A DNA stretch of 12,705 bases. It comes from Nitrospinae bacterium AH_259_B05_G02_I21. Lineage in GTDB: Bacteria; JADFOP01. The translations under genes were made by a program, and so were the position numbers. The notes beneath the pieces were generated by a model, which saw only the letters and a program-made list of their open reading frames with translations, was not told the origin of the DNA and did not search any database. How positions within the stretch are numbered: position 1 is the stretch's first letter; the number at the start of each line of letters is the position of its first letter. Positions 1 to 6,555 of the stretch are shown here, piece by piece. The stretch is taken from contig JALLOF010000044.1 in assembly GCA_027717595.1 (NCBI GenBank), forward strand, positions 1-12,705, given 5' to 3'.

Positions 1-600
1 CTTATGCGGGCGGCCGAAAAATTCGATCCCGACAAAGGGGTGCGCTTCATCACCTACGCCGTCTGGTGGATCACCGCCGCCATCAAGCGGGCGCTGACCA
101 AGCAGACGGGGGTCATCAGCGTCCCCGTGAAGCACCGGGATATGGTCTCCGTGATTCGCCGCACAGAGAACGAACTCGGCCAGCAGCTGGGCCGCGCGCC
201 CATCGGCGATGAGGTCGCCGAGGTCCTCGGGCTCGACCCCCACGACGTCGAGGCGCGACTCCGAGCCAACAGCATCCCGCTGTCGCTCGACGATGCGATC
301 GCCGATGACCCCCGGCTCAGCTACGTGAACACGCTGAAGGGCGACGTCCAGATTGATGAAGGGCTCATCGCTGAGGAGCTCCATGACGCAATCGAACGGC
401 TCATTAGGGGCCTGAGCAAACGAGAACGGGACATCGTCAAGTTGCGCTTCGGTTTGAGCGGCAAGGAGCCGATGACCTTGGAGCAAGTCGGGAAGCGCAT
501 GAGGCTGTCCAAAGAGCGGATTCGCCAGATCGAGCGCAAAGCCCTGGAGCGGCTCACGCCGGAAGCGGAAGCCCAGGAACTGGAGGTCTTTCTGAGTTAG
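1..600 (+). CDS. RNA polymerase sigma-70 family factor, C-terminal part (5' end outside window)
   Basis: The frame is open from base 1 and ends at TAG 598-600, so about 199 residues are visible and the N-terminus is missing. In order I see the end of region 2 (EKFDPDKGVRFITYAVWWI, then TAAIKRAL), region 3 (RRTENELGQQLGRAPIGDEVAEVLGL), and region 4 with its helix-turn-helix (MTLEQVGKRMRLSKERIRQIERKALERL). Region 4 reads the -35 element and region 2.4 the -10 element. The layout matches RpoD/RpoS-type factors. In E. coli sigma70 the region 2.4 helix reads WWIRQAITRSI; here it is WWITAAIKRAL, so the residues equivalent to R436, Q437 and T440 are T, A and K. Q437 and T440 are known to influence recognition of the -12 base. 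This points to an alternative (group 2 or 3) factor rather than the housekeeping one, but the missing N-terminus prevents a firm assignment. No terminator is visible after the stop. Confidence 0.93.
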   Translation, partial: LMRAAEKFDPDKGVRFITYAVWWITAAIKRALTKQTGVISVPVKHRDMVSVIRRTENELGQQLGRAPIGDEVAEVLGLDPHDVEARLRANSIPLSLDDAIADDPRLSYVNTLKGDVQIDEGLIAEELHDAIERLIRGLSKRERDIVKLRFGLSGKEPMTLEQVGKRMRLSKERIRQIERKALERLTPEAEAQELEVFLS

Positions 601-651
601 CCGGCCTGGAGCCCTCCCGCCTCACCGTCCCTATCCCCGATGGACGAATTG

Positions 652-660
652 TGGAATAAT
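652..660 (+). promoter_or_regulatory. Candidate extended -10 promoter for the cytochrome P460 gene
   Basis: TGG followed by AATAAT matches an extended -10 (TGn plus 5 of 6 bases of TATAAT) in a locally AT-rich patch. No -35 is recognisable 17 nt upstream (TATCCC), which is usual for extended -10 promoters. The start codon is about 70 nt downstream. The call rests on sequence match only. Confidence 0.35.
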
Positions 661-730
661 ATAGATCCAACCGTGGTTTTAGGAAACAAGAGGTGCTTTT
701 GTGTCCGTTTAACGGAGGGGAGGATGATTT

Positions 731-1255
731 ATGAGGCGATTTAGCAAACGAGAGGCGATCCGCGCCGGAGGCCTCGTAGTGGGCCTCGTCCTGCTGGTGG
801 CGCTGGTGCTGACCTCGTACGCCCAGGCAGGGTCCGGGGATAAGCGGATGGCCCAAGATCTCTGGCAAAAGATCCAGAAAGCCAAGTATCGCAACTGGCC
901 CACAGTGCCCGGCAAGGGCACCATGTACCGGGGCCAGCCCCCTCACGGCAAATTCCTTTCGACCTATCTGAACCCGGAAGCCGCGAAGGGGATGAGGTCC
1001 AAGAAAGGCGTGATGCCTGAGGACGCCATCATCGTCAAGGAGAATTACAAGCCCAACCGGCAGTTGGCCGCGGTCACCGTGATGTACAAAGAACCTGGCT
1101 ACGATCCCATGCACGGCGACTGGTTCTGGAGCAAGTTCAAGCCGGATGGAGAGATACTGAAGGCCGGGAAGCCCGCTGGGTGCATTTCCTGTCATGGGTC
1201 GGTGCGCTCGAACGACTACATCTTCACCTTCCCCATCGCACCCATCAAGCCGTAA
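731..1255 (+). CDS. Cytochrome P460 family mono-haem c-type protein, exported
   Basis: 174 residues. The N-terminus has a basic stretch (MRRFSKREAIR) and a hydrophobic segment at about 13-30 ending near AQA, so it is a Sec signal peptide or membrane anchor. The mature part carries PHGKFLSTYLN (71-81), the strand LAAVTVMYKEPGYDP (112-126) and one haem c attachment motif CISCH (151-155) near the C-terminus, as in cytochrome P460 / cytochrome c'-beta proteins. P460 of ammonia oxidisers oxidises hydroxylamine or NO through a lysine-crosslinked haem, but most members, especially outside nitrifiers, have unknown roles. I cannot tell from sequence whether the lysine crosslink is present. The start is set by the Shine-Dalgarno GGAGGGGAGG at 714-723. 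The gene appears monocistronic and is convergent with the following minus-strand operon. Confidence 0.9.
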   Translation: MRRFSKREAIRAGGLVVGLVLLVALVLTSYAQAGSGDKRMAQDLWQKIQKAKYRNWPTVPGKGTMYRGQPPHGKFLSTYLNPEAAKGMRSKKGVMPEDAIIVKENYKPNRQLAAVTVMYKEPGYDPMHGDWFWSKFKPDGEILKAGKPAGCISCHGSVRSNDYIFTFPIAPIKP

Positions 1256-1278
1256 CGGGCCAGTCCTCCGCTCGACGC

Positions 1279-1324
1279 GCAGCGGGCGACCACGTTCGAG
1301 AAATCGGACGGGGCCGCCCGCTGC
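1279..1324. terminator. Inverted repeat between convergent genes, possible weak terminator
   Basis: A perfect 10-bp inverted repeat, GCAGCGGGCG (1279-1288) and CGCCCGCTGC (1315-1324), with a 26-nt loop. It lies between the P460 gene (+) and the end of the seven-gene operon (-), where a bidirectional stop would be useful. No T-run follows on either strand, so it is not a canonical intrinsic terminator. A smaller hairpin, GGCGT-ATTCC-ACGCC, lies at 1401-1415. Confidence 0.3.
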
Positions 1325-1445
1325 TTCCGTCTAAGGGCTACGGCCCACCATAATCACCGAAAGACCGCACACCACGACGCACTCGCCCCCGTCCCCCAGG
1401 GGCGTATTCCACGCCTAAACCCTCCCGTTTCCGTAAGACAGCCGC

Positions 1446-2654
1446 CTACGGGCGCCCGGGTGCCCGAGGTCTGGCCCGCTCGGTGAGCCATTGGGCGATG
1501 AGGGGAAAGACCTCTTCTCTTGAGTGTTTGCCGAGTATGAGGTCGTTGTGGCCGTAGTCGGCCTTATGGCCGTTGACGCGGCCGAACATCCGGTAGGTCT
1601 TATCAGAGCTTGCCACGTGGTCGTAGGAGAAGCGGACGACCTCTGGCGGGGCGAGGTTATCCACCGCGCCCGCCACCAGCAGCACCGGCACCGTGACCTT
1701 GCCGAGGCTCTTCGTGTAGTTGTACGAGCCGTCGGCCCGCTCGAACTCGCCCGTGCGAATCAGGTGGATGAACTGGTCGAGGACGCCTTGGGGGATGTCT
1801 TCGACCACGTTCAAAAAGAGGTTGGTGACGGTGAGGTGGTCCATGTTCTGGCGGTTGTAGAAGAGTTTGTCCATCGGGGTCTGCACCGCTCCGCCCAGCG
1901 GCGAGGTGAGCTTGGCCGGCAGCGTGGTATTGATGGCCAGGGCGGATATCTTCAAAAGCCCCTCCTGCTTGAGTACGCCTTGCAAGAGGTCGTTTGGCGG
2001 CTGGGGGATGTTCATCGGGCTGGCCACGGCGACGAGGCCCGCCACTCGGGGGTCGGGCACCCGCTCCATGTACGCGTACAGTATCATCCCCCCCATGGAG
2101 TGGCCGACCCAAAAGAGCTTCGGCCGACCCGTGGCCTGGATCACGTAGGAGATGATGGCCGGCACGTCGTGGTCGATGTAGTCGTCCACCGTCCAGTTGG
2201 CCTTGCGGGGGTCGAGCGTGGCGCGGGGGATGGTGGCCGGCAGGTCGGCCCAGCGCGTGGTGATGATGCTCTTTAGGGCGCTGAACCCCGGCTTCGTGCT
2301 CGCGCCCGCCCCGCGGAGCGACACCACCCAGACGTCGAAGTCGCGGTCGGCCAGGTAGCGGGCCAGGCTGTGGGCCTCGTCGAGGTCCCAAAACGCCCCG
2401 TTGTATGAAAAGCCGTGGGTGAGCACAACGGGCCCGAGAAGCTCCGGGGCCCCATTGCGCCGGAAGCGCTTGAGCGCCAGGGTCCAGCCGTCATCGGTCT
2501 TCACCCCGTGGTTCTCGACGATTCGTTTCGGCTTGCCGAAGAGCCCCACCGATGAGCCCTTGCCCGCCGGGCCCCCACAGCCGCCCGCCAGCAAGACGAC
2601 CCCACCGAGCAGGAGGGCCCATGAGGCTAACGGTCGGCGCTCGTTTCGTCGCAT
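1446..2654 (-). CDS. Alpha/beta hydrolase, predicted lipoprotein (esterase/lipase-like)
   Basis: 402 residues; last gene of the minus-strand operon. The N-terminus (MRRNERR, hydrophobic 9-23, then L22-A-G-G-C26) looks like a lipoprotein signal, which would anchor it to the membrane on the periplasmic side. The alpha/beta hydrolase core is clear: oxyanion region LTHGFS (78-83), nucleophile elbow GHSMGG with S186, acid D332 in VAGAVDNLAPP, and histidine H369 in ADYGHNDLILG. The last motif and the segment NWTVDDYIDHDVPA resemble acid-lipase and PHA-depolymerase-like hydrolases, so an acyl ester or lipid is the most likely substrate class, but none can be named. The start is 15 nt after the SDR stop, preceded by AAGGGGGTG, so it is co-transcribed. 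The C-terminus ends in a short Arg/Pro-rich tail. Confidence 0.88.
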   Translation of the reverse strand: MRRNERRPLASWALLLGGVVLLAGGCGGPAGKGSSVGLFGKPKRIVENHGVKTDDGWTLALKRFRRNGAPELLGPVVLTHGFSYNGAFWDLDEAHSLARYLADRDFDVWVVSLRGAGASTKPGFSALKSIITTRWADLPATIPRATLDPRKANWTVDDYIDHDVPAIISYVIQATGRPKLFWVGHSMGGMILYAYMERVPDPRVAGLVAVASPMNIPQPPNDLLQGVLKQEGLLKISALAINTTLPAKLTSPLGGAVQTPMDKLFYNRQNMDHLTVTNLFLNVVEDIPQGVLDQFIHLIRTGEFERADGSYNYTKSLGKVTVPVLLVAGAVDNLAPPEVVRFSYDHVASSDKTYRMFGRVNGHKADYGHNDLILGKHSREEVFPLIAQWLTERARPRAPGRP

Positions 2655-2669
2655 TACGTCTACACCCCC

Positions 2670-3602
2670 TTATGCGTCCTCGTCGGGCGCTGCCTTGTAT
2701 GTCCGATCCAGCCCCTCGGCGGGCGCAACCGGAGCGAATCCGTACGTCGCCTCGAAGCCGTCTATAGGCGCAACGAAATTGTGGCTCATTACGCGGACCT
2801 GGTCAACCGTGATGGACGGGTCGGAGGCCACCCGCTCCGCCACCGCGGCGAGGGCGACGGCGGCAACCCGGGGCAGGGGAACGATGCGGGGGCGGACGCC
2901 TAGAACCTCCCCCAGCCGCTCCACCCACGCCCGAAGCGTCATCCGCTCGGGGCCACCAAGCAAGACGGGGCGGTCCACCTCCCCGACACCCTCGGCGGCA
3001 CTCAGGGCCAAGGCCCGGGCCAGGTCGCCCACGAAGAGGGGTTGGATGAGGCTACGGCCGCCTCCCGGCAGCGGCAGGGGAAGACCTCCTCGCAGGCGGG
3101 CCGCCAGACGCACCATGAGCTTGCTGTCCTTTAGACCCCCGGCGCGGCCGTAGACGAGGGATGGTCGCACGACTATCGTCGTCCGACCGCTTGCGCGCAG
3201 GATGGCCTCGGCGCGGGCCTTGCTCAGGTGGTAGGCGTTGTCGGCCCCATGGGTGGCGCCGATCGCCGAGACCAGCACGATCCGCTCCAGGCCCGTCGCT
3301 TGAGCGGCCTTTGCCAGGGCCTCGGCCGGCCCCTCGTGGAGGGAGTGGAAGTCGCCGGGCCGGGGGGGTTGGATGCCCCCGATACAGTGGAGGACCGCCC
3401 GGCAGCCCGCGCACGCCCGCTCCACAGCCCGGGGGTCGTCCGCCCGATCCAGGACGATCTCGGCACCGAGCTCCTGCAGGAAGGCCAGCGCCTCCGGCTC
3501 CGTCGTGGGTCGCACGAGGACCCGAAGCGGCGAGGCGCGCTCGGCCAGGGCCGCGGCGGCGTGGCTTCCGATGTAGCCGGCCGCCCCGGTTATCACGATC
3601 AC
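2670..3602 (-). CDS. NAD(P)-binding SDR, NDUFA9-like epimerase/dehydratase family
   Basis: 310 residues from a GTG start at 3602. That start makes a GTGA overlap with the upstream hydrolase stop, has GGGAGG 6 nt before it, and puts the Rossmann strand right at the N-terminus (MIVITGAAGYIGS), which is why I prefer it to the longer frame beginning at 3638. The glycine motif TGAAGYIG is at 5-12. The active-site pair Y124-x3-K128 sits in NAYHLSKARAE, with S112 in VLVSAIGA as the third residue. The sequence has the character of atypical SDRs related to the NDUFA9 subunit of complex I, many of which act as stand-alone NAD(P)-dependent enzymes or lipid- or sugar-modifying proteins. Its place in an operon with acyl-handling enzymes suggests a reductive or epimerising step; the substrate is unknown. 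Confidence 0.87.
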   Translation of the reverse strand: MIVITGAAGYIGSHAAAALAERASPLRVLVRPTTEPEALAFLQELGAEIVLDRADDPRAVERACAGCRAVLHCIGGIQPPRPGDFHSLHEGPAEALAKAAQATGLERIVLVSAIGATHGADNAYHLSKARAEAILRASGRTTIVVRPSLVYGRAGGLKDSKLMVRLAARLRGGLPLPLPGGGRSLIQPLFVGDLARALALSAAEGVGEVDRPVLLGGPERMTLRAWVERLGEVLGVRPRIVPLPRVAAVALAAVAERVASDPSITVDQVRVMSHNFVAPIDGFEATYGFAPVAPAEGLDRTYKAAPDEDA

Positions 3603-4453
3603 AGGAGAGCCTCCCGGCCCGGAGGGGCCCCACACCACCGAACCAGGACCTCGAGGAAAGCCGCCGGGTCGGGCTCGAACTCCAGCGTATGGTGGGCGGT
3701 CTCGAAGGTCTCCACCAGGACCCCCTCTCCCAGCCGGTAGAAGAACCGTCGGGTCGCGTCGGTGTCGATGATGGCATCGTGGCCGGCCAAAAAGACGGTC
3801 AGGGGCGCCTCGGTGCGGTGGACGGCTGCGAGGGCCATACGTCGAAGACGCCAGACGCAGGCGAAGAAGCGATTCGTGGCGTGCTGGAGGCGGGCCTCAT
3901 CCGAGCCGATGGCCTCCCGCCTGGCCGGGTTGGCCGTGAAGGCCTCCGGGCCACCGATGGGAATCGGCAGGGTGAGCCCGGGCGCGATGACGGCGCCTAG
4001 CGCGACGGCGACCTTCCGGGAAGGGCGCAGATCGACCAGGGGGAAGAGGCCGGGGCTTACGAGGCTCAGCCGCTCGAAGGCCGCCGGAGAACGCCCCAGA
4101 TAGGCCAGGGCGTAGACGGCCCCCCAGGAGTGCGCCACGGCCTGGAGGGGCCGGCCCGGCCGCTCGGCGTGAATCCACGACACGACTCGGCCGAGGTCGT
4201 CCAGGAGCACCGTCGGCGAGGCGGCGTGGCCGCGCTTACCGCCGCTAGTGCCGGAGCCTCGCCGGTCGAGGCAGACGACCCGGAGGCCGGCTCGTGCCAG
4301 GGCCTCGCAGCTCGCCGTGAACCAGCCGGCGTGGCTCTCGATGCCGTGCAAGACGATGGCCACCCGCTCGGCCTCCTTCGGCCCGTACGTGTATAGGGCC
4401 AGGTCCACCCCGTCGGCCGCCGATAGGGTGTGGCGCTGACCTGTCGCTTTCAT
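3599..4453 (-). CDS. Alpha/beta hydrolase, serine aminopeptidase S33 / monoacylglycerol lipase-like
   Basis: 284 residues. The ATG at 4453 overlaps the upstream enolase-family stop as ATGA (translational coupling); the frame stays open further upstream but that stretch is low-complexity Arg/Pro/Gly and lies inside the enolase gene. Core features: oxyanion turn VLHGIES (34-40), RRGSGTSGG (64-72), nucleophile elbow AHSWGA with S109, acid D226 in AGHDAIID, and catalytic histidine H255 (or H254) in ETAHHTLEFEPDP. There is no signal peptide or membrane segment, so it is probably cytoplasmic. The family cleaves acyl esters, monoacylglycerols or small amides. It is one of three alpha/beta hydrolases in the operon and the only soluble cytoplasmic one. 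Confidence 0.88.
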   Translation of the reverse strand: MKATGQRHTLSAADGVDLALYTYGPKEAERVAIVLHGIESHAGWFTASCEALARAGLRVVCLDRRGSGTSGGKRGHAASPTVLLDDLGRVVSWIHAERPGRPLQAVAHSWGAVYALAYLGRSPAAFERLSLVSPGLFPLVDLRPSRKVAVALGAVIAPGLTLPIPIGGPEAFTANPARREAIGSDEARLQHATNRFFACVWRLRRMALAAVHRTEAPLTVFLAGHDAIIDTDATRRFFYRLGEGVLVETFETAHHTLEFEPDPAAFLEVLVRWCGAPPGREALL

Positions 4454-5613
4454 GACCGGCCTTCTCTCGGCGGCCAGAGGGTCAGTCGCCTCACAGCAAG
4501 CCTCTCGAGCACATCGAGGTGAATCTCGACCCCCAGCCCGGGGGTAAGCTCCACCAACGCCCGGCCCCCTTTGCCGAAGCCGAAGGGATTTGCGGCAAGC
4601 TTGGGGCGCAGGAGCCATCGGTCGTAGGAGCCCTCGAACCAACGGGCCTCGGGCAGCAGCGCCGCCAGGTGGCGGCCCGCCGCCGAAAGCACCGACGACT
4701 CGCCCACGTGGCACCCGACGAGAAGGTCGAGCCCCGCAGCCGCCCGGCCAATCCTGGCCGCCGGAATTAGCCCGCCCATCTTGGCGATGCGGCAGTTGAC
4801 GCCCTGGATGGCCTTCGAGTCCCTCAGGCGCACGAGGTCCTCCATCGAGCAGACCCCCTCATCGGCCATCAGAGCCACGGGCGGCGGGACGGGAAGCCGC
4901 TCGGTCAACTCGCCCCACGCCGAGGGGGTGACGGGCTGTTCCAGACTCGCCAGCCCCACCCGGCGGGCGACATCCATCACGGCGAGCGCCTCTTCAGGCG
5001 ACCAGGCGCCGTTGGCGTCGGCCCGAAGCTCCACGCCGGGGCCGAGCCAGCGTCTGGCGGCCTCCAGCATCGAGCCGTCCTCCTCAACGGAGCGGCCGAC
5101 CTTGAGCTTGGCCGAGGCGAAGCCATAGGCCCGCGCCCCGTAGCAGAGCAGCCGCAGCAGGGCGGGGCGGGCGAAGGGCAACACGGCGCTGTAGGCGACC
5201 TCGCCGGCGAGCGGAGGCTCCAGGCCCAAGACCTCGGCCGCCAGGGCGGCGGCGGACCGCCCGGTGGCCCGGCCGAGGGCGTCCAGGAGGGAGAGCTCCA
5301 GGGCGGCCCGGGCCGAGGGCGACGGTTGCTCGCCCGCCACGAAAACCCCCAGCGCCCGGTCAATGGCATGGGGAGATGGCCACGCCTCAATGAGGGCCTC
5401 CGCGTCGAAGGCCTCGAGCGCCCCCCAGCATCCGTCCATCGTCTCTCCGGTGACGTAGGGCCGGGGCAACCCCTCGCCGACCCCCACCGTCCCGTCGGCA
5501 AGCTCCACGACGGCGAAGAGGTTCTCGCTCGAGCGGCGCCGGGCGGCAGCGTGGCCTACGGACCACCGCAGAGGAAGGTGGGCGTGGAAGACCGTAATGC
5601 AGGAGATGGCCAT
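4450..5613 (-). CDS. Enolase-superfamily enzyme, MLE subgroup (dipeptide epimerase / N-acylamino-acid racemase / OSBS-like)
   Basis: 387 residues with both enolase-superfamily domains. The N-terminal capping domain is at about 1-130, then the barrel with catalytic K169-L-K171 (SAKLKVG), metal ligands D199 (RADANGAW), E225 (LEQP) and D251 (ADEG), and the opposite-face base K278 (NCRIAKMGG). The two-lysine arrangement defines the muconate-lactonising-enzyme subgroup, which performs 1,1-proton transfers (racemisation, epimerisation) or syn-dehydration. In L-Ala-D/L-Glu epimerases a C-terminal DxD motif binds the dipeptide amino group; by my by-eye alignment that place reads FEGSYDRWLL (E327-G-S329), so a standard dipeptide substrate is doubtful. 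The start is 12 nt after the DUF1571 stop, without a strong ribosome-binding site. It overlaps the next gene by 4 nt. Confidence 0.88.
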   Translation of the reverse strand: MAISCITVFHAHLPLRWSVGHAAARRRSSENLFAVVELADGTVGVGEGLPRPYVTGETMDGCWGALEAFDAEALIEAWPSPHAIDRALGVFVAGEQPSPSARAALELSLLDALGRATGRSAAALAAEVLGLEPPLAGEVAYSAVLPFARPALLRLLCYGARAYGFASAKLKVGRSVEEDGSMLEAARRWLGPGVELRADANGAWSPEEALAVMDVARRVGLASLEQPVTPSAWGELTERLPVPPPVALMADEGVCSMEDLVRLRDSKAIQGVNCRIAKMGGLIPAARIGRAAAGLDLLVGCHVGESSVLSAAGRHLAALLPEARWFEGSYDRWLLRPKLAANPFGFGKGGRALVELTPGLGVEIHLDVLERLAVRRLTLWPPREGRS

Positions 5614-5625
5614 GGGCCGGCCGGG

Positions 5626-6405
5626 TCAATCCCTGATTATGGTGGGCAGGAGGCCGAAGCGATACTCCTTGTTGCGGATCTCGAAGTCGGCGGGCTTCAG
5701 GCCCGGATTGAGGACGAGGGCCGTGTACTCGTAGGAGGCCGTGAGCCGCCCCGACCAGTCGCGCAGGACCACCTTGACGGGAAGGTTGTACTCCTTGTCG
5801 ATGTAGTAGTGGGTTCGGTGGGCGGGGTAGCCGTCCTTCTGGGGCAAGATGCGCTCTACGAGAACGGACGGGCGGCCGTCCACCTCCACATCTCCCTTAT
5901 GGGTGAGCGAAAGATCGTTGCTGGCCAGGGCCTTGGAGTTTACCCGGATGATTTTCTCGATCAGCATCCCAATGCCCGCACCGGTGATGGGGTGGCGGTT
6001 GCCCTGCATGGCCGACGGCCCGTCGGGGCTTATGGCGAATGTGGGCAGAATCAGGTTGATCATCCCACCGATGGTGCCCGCGAACCCCGGGTGGGCCAGA
6101 ATCCTGTTGCCGTTTTCGCCTTTCACGAAAAGGACTTCCTGGCCTTCTTTGGTCCCGCCCAGCCACTTCATATAGATTTTGAAGGGCTTTTGAAACTTCA
6201 TGAAGACGGTCTCGCGGGGCATGAGATCGCCGTTGACGCGCTCATGCTTGGTGAAGGTGGCGGTGTAGCCATGGATGGAGGCGAAGCTGTCGCGCGTCGA
6301 GACCAGGAGCTTATACGGGTCGGGACTCTGAGCGGAGCGAGCCGATACCGAGGCGACGAGCGCGACGGCTCCCCCAAGCACGGCGATGTAGGCGACGAGA
6401 CGCAC
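5626..6405 (-). CDS. DUF1571 family secreted protein (LolA/LolB-like fold), start uncertain
   Basis: 259 residues from a GTG at 6405. A hydrophobic signal segment (about 4-21) ends at SARSA. The mature part shows the DUF1571 pattern: YTATFTKHERVNGDLMPRE, then FMKFQKPFKIYMKWLGG, GQEVLFVKGENGNRILAH, PDGPSAMQGNRHPIT, and a late YYIDKEYNLPVKV. The family is typical of Planctomycetes and some Proteobacteria, resembles outer-membrane lipoprotein carriers, and has no established function; lipid or lipoprotein binding in the periplasm is the usual guess. The GTG has no Shine-Dalgarno. An upstream in-frame ATG at 6438 has GGGAG before it and would add a basic n-region, but an amber TAG at 6414-6412 separates it from the body of the gene (see findings). 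It is separated from the GH3 gene by 150 nt, the longest gap in the operon. Confidence 0.85.
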   Translation of the reverse strand: MRLVAYIAVLGGAVALVASVSARSAQSPDPYKLLVSTRDSFASIHGYTATFTKHERVNGDLMPRETVFMKFQKPFKIYMKWLGGTKEGQEVLFVKGENGNRILAHPGFAGTIGGMINLILPTFAISPDGPSAMQGNRHPITGAGIGMLIEKIIRVNSKALASNDLSLTHKGDVEVDGRPSVLVERILPQKDGYPAHRTHYYIDKEYNLPVKVVLRDWSGRLTASYEYTALVLNPGLKPADFEIRNKEYRFGLLPTIIRD

Positions 6406-6411
6406 CCGGCG

Positions 6412-6438
6412 CTACCAACCGGACGTTTTACGGGTCAT
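6412..6438 (-). other. Short in-frame upstream open frame MTRKTSGW ending in amber, 5' of DUF1571 gene
   Basis: ATG 6438-6436, with GGGAGAG upstream, opens an 8-codon frame that ends at TAG 6414-6412. After that the same frame continues without interruption (R-R-GTG...) into the DUF1571 protein. It is either a regulatory leader peptide or the true N-terminus interrupted by a point mutation or sequencing error. Confidence 0.45.
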
Positions 6439-6555
6439 AGGGCCACTCTCCCGCCGATGTGACGGCCCATCTGAACATCATTCATCCCGACGTTCTCTCT
6501 CTTCCGTTCAGACCAACCCGAGGATGGGCAGGTTGAAACCAATCTCATAAGGGCA

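Noticed and set aside
3161-4000. Long plus-strand open frames opposite the operon (also 1524-2276 and 5326-6462)
   Set aside because: They are the usual antisense frames of GC-rich genes: Arg/Pro/Gly-rich or His/Val-rich products, no ribosome-binding sites, while the minus-strand frames carry complete catalytic motifs.
4454-4714. Longer N-terminus for the cytoplasmic hydrolase (start at 4714)
   Set aside because: The extension lies wholly inside the enolase-family gene and is low-complexity; the ATGA overlap at 4453 is the expected start.
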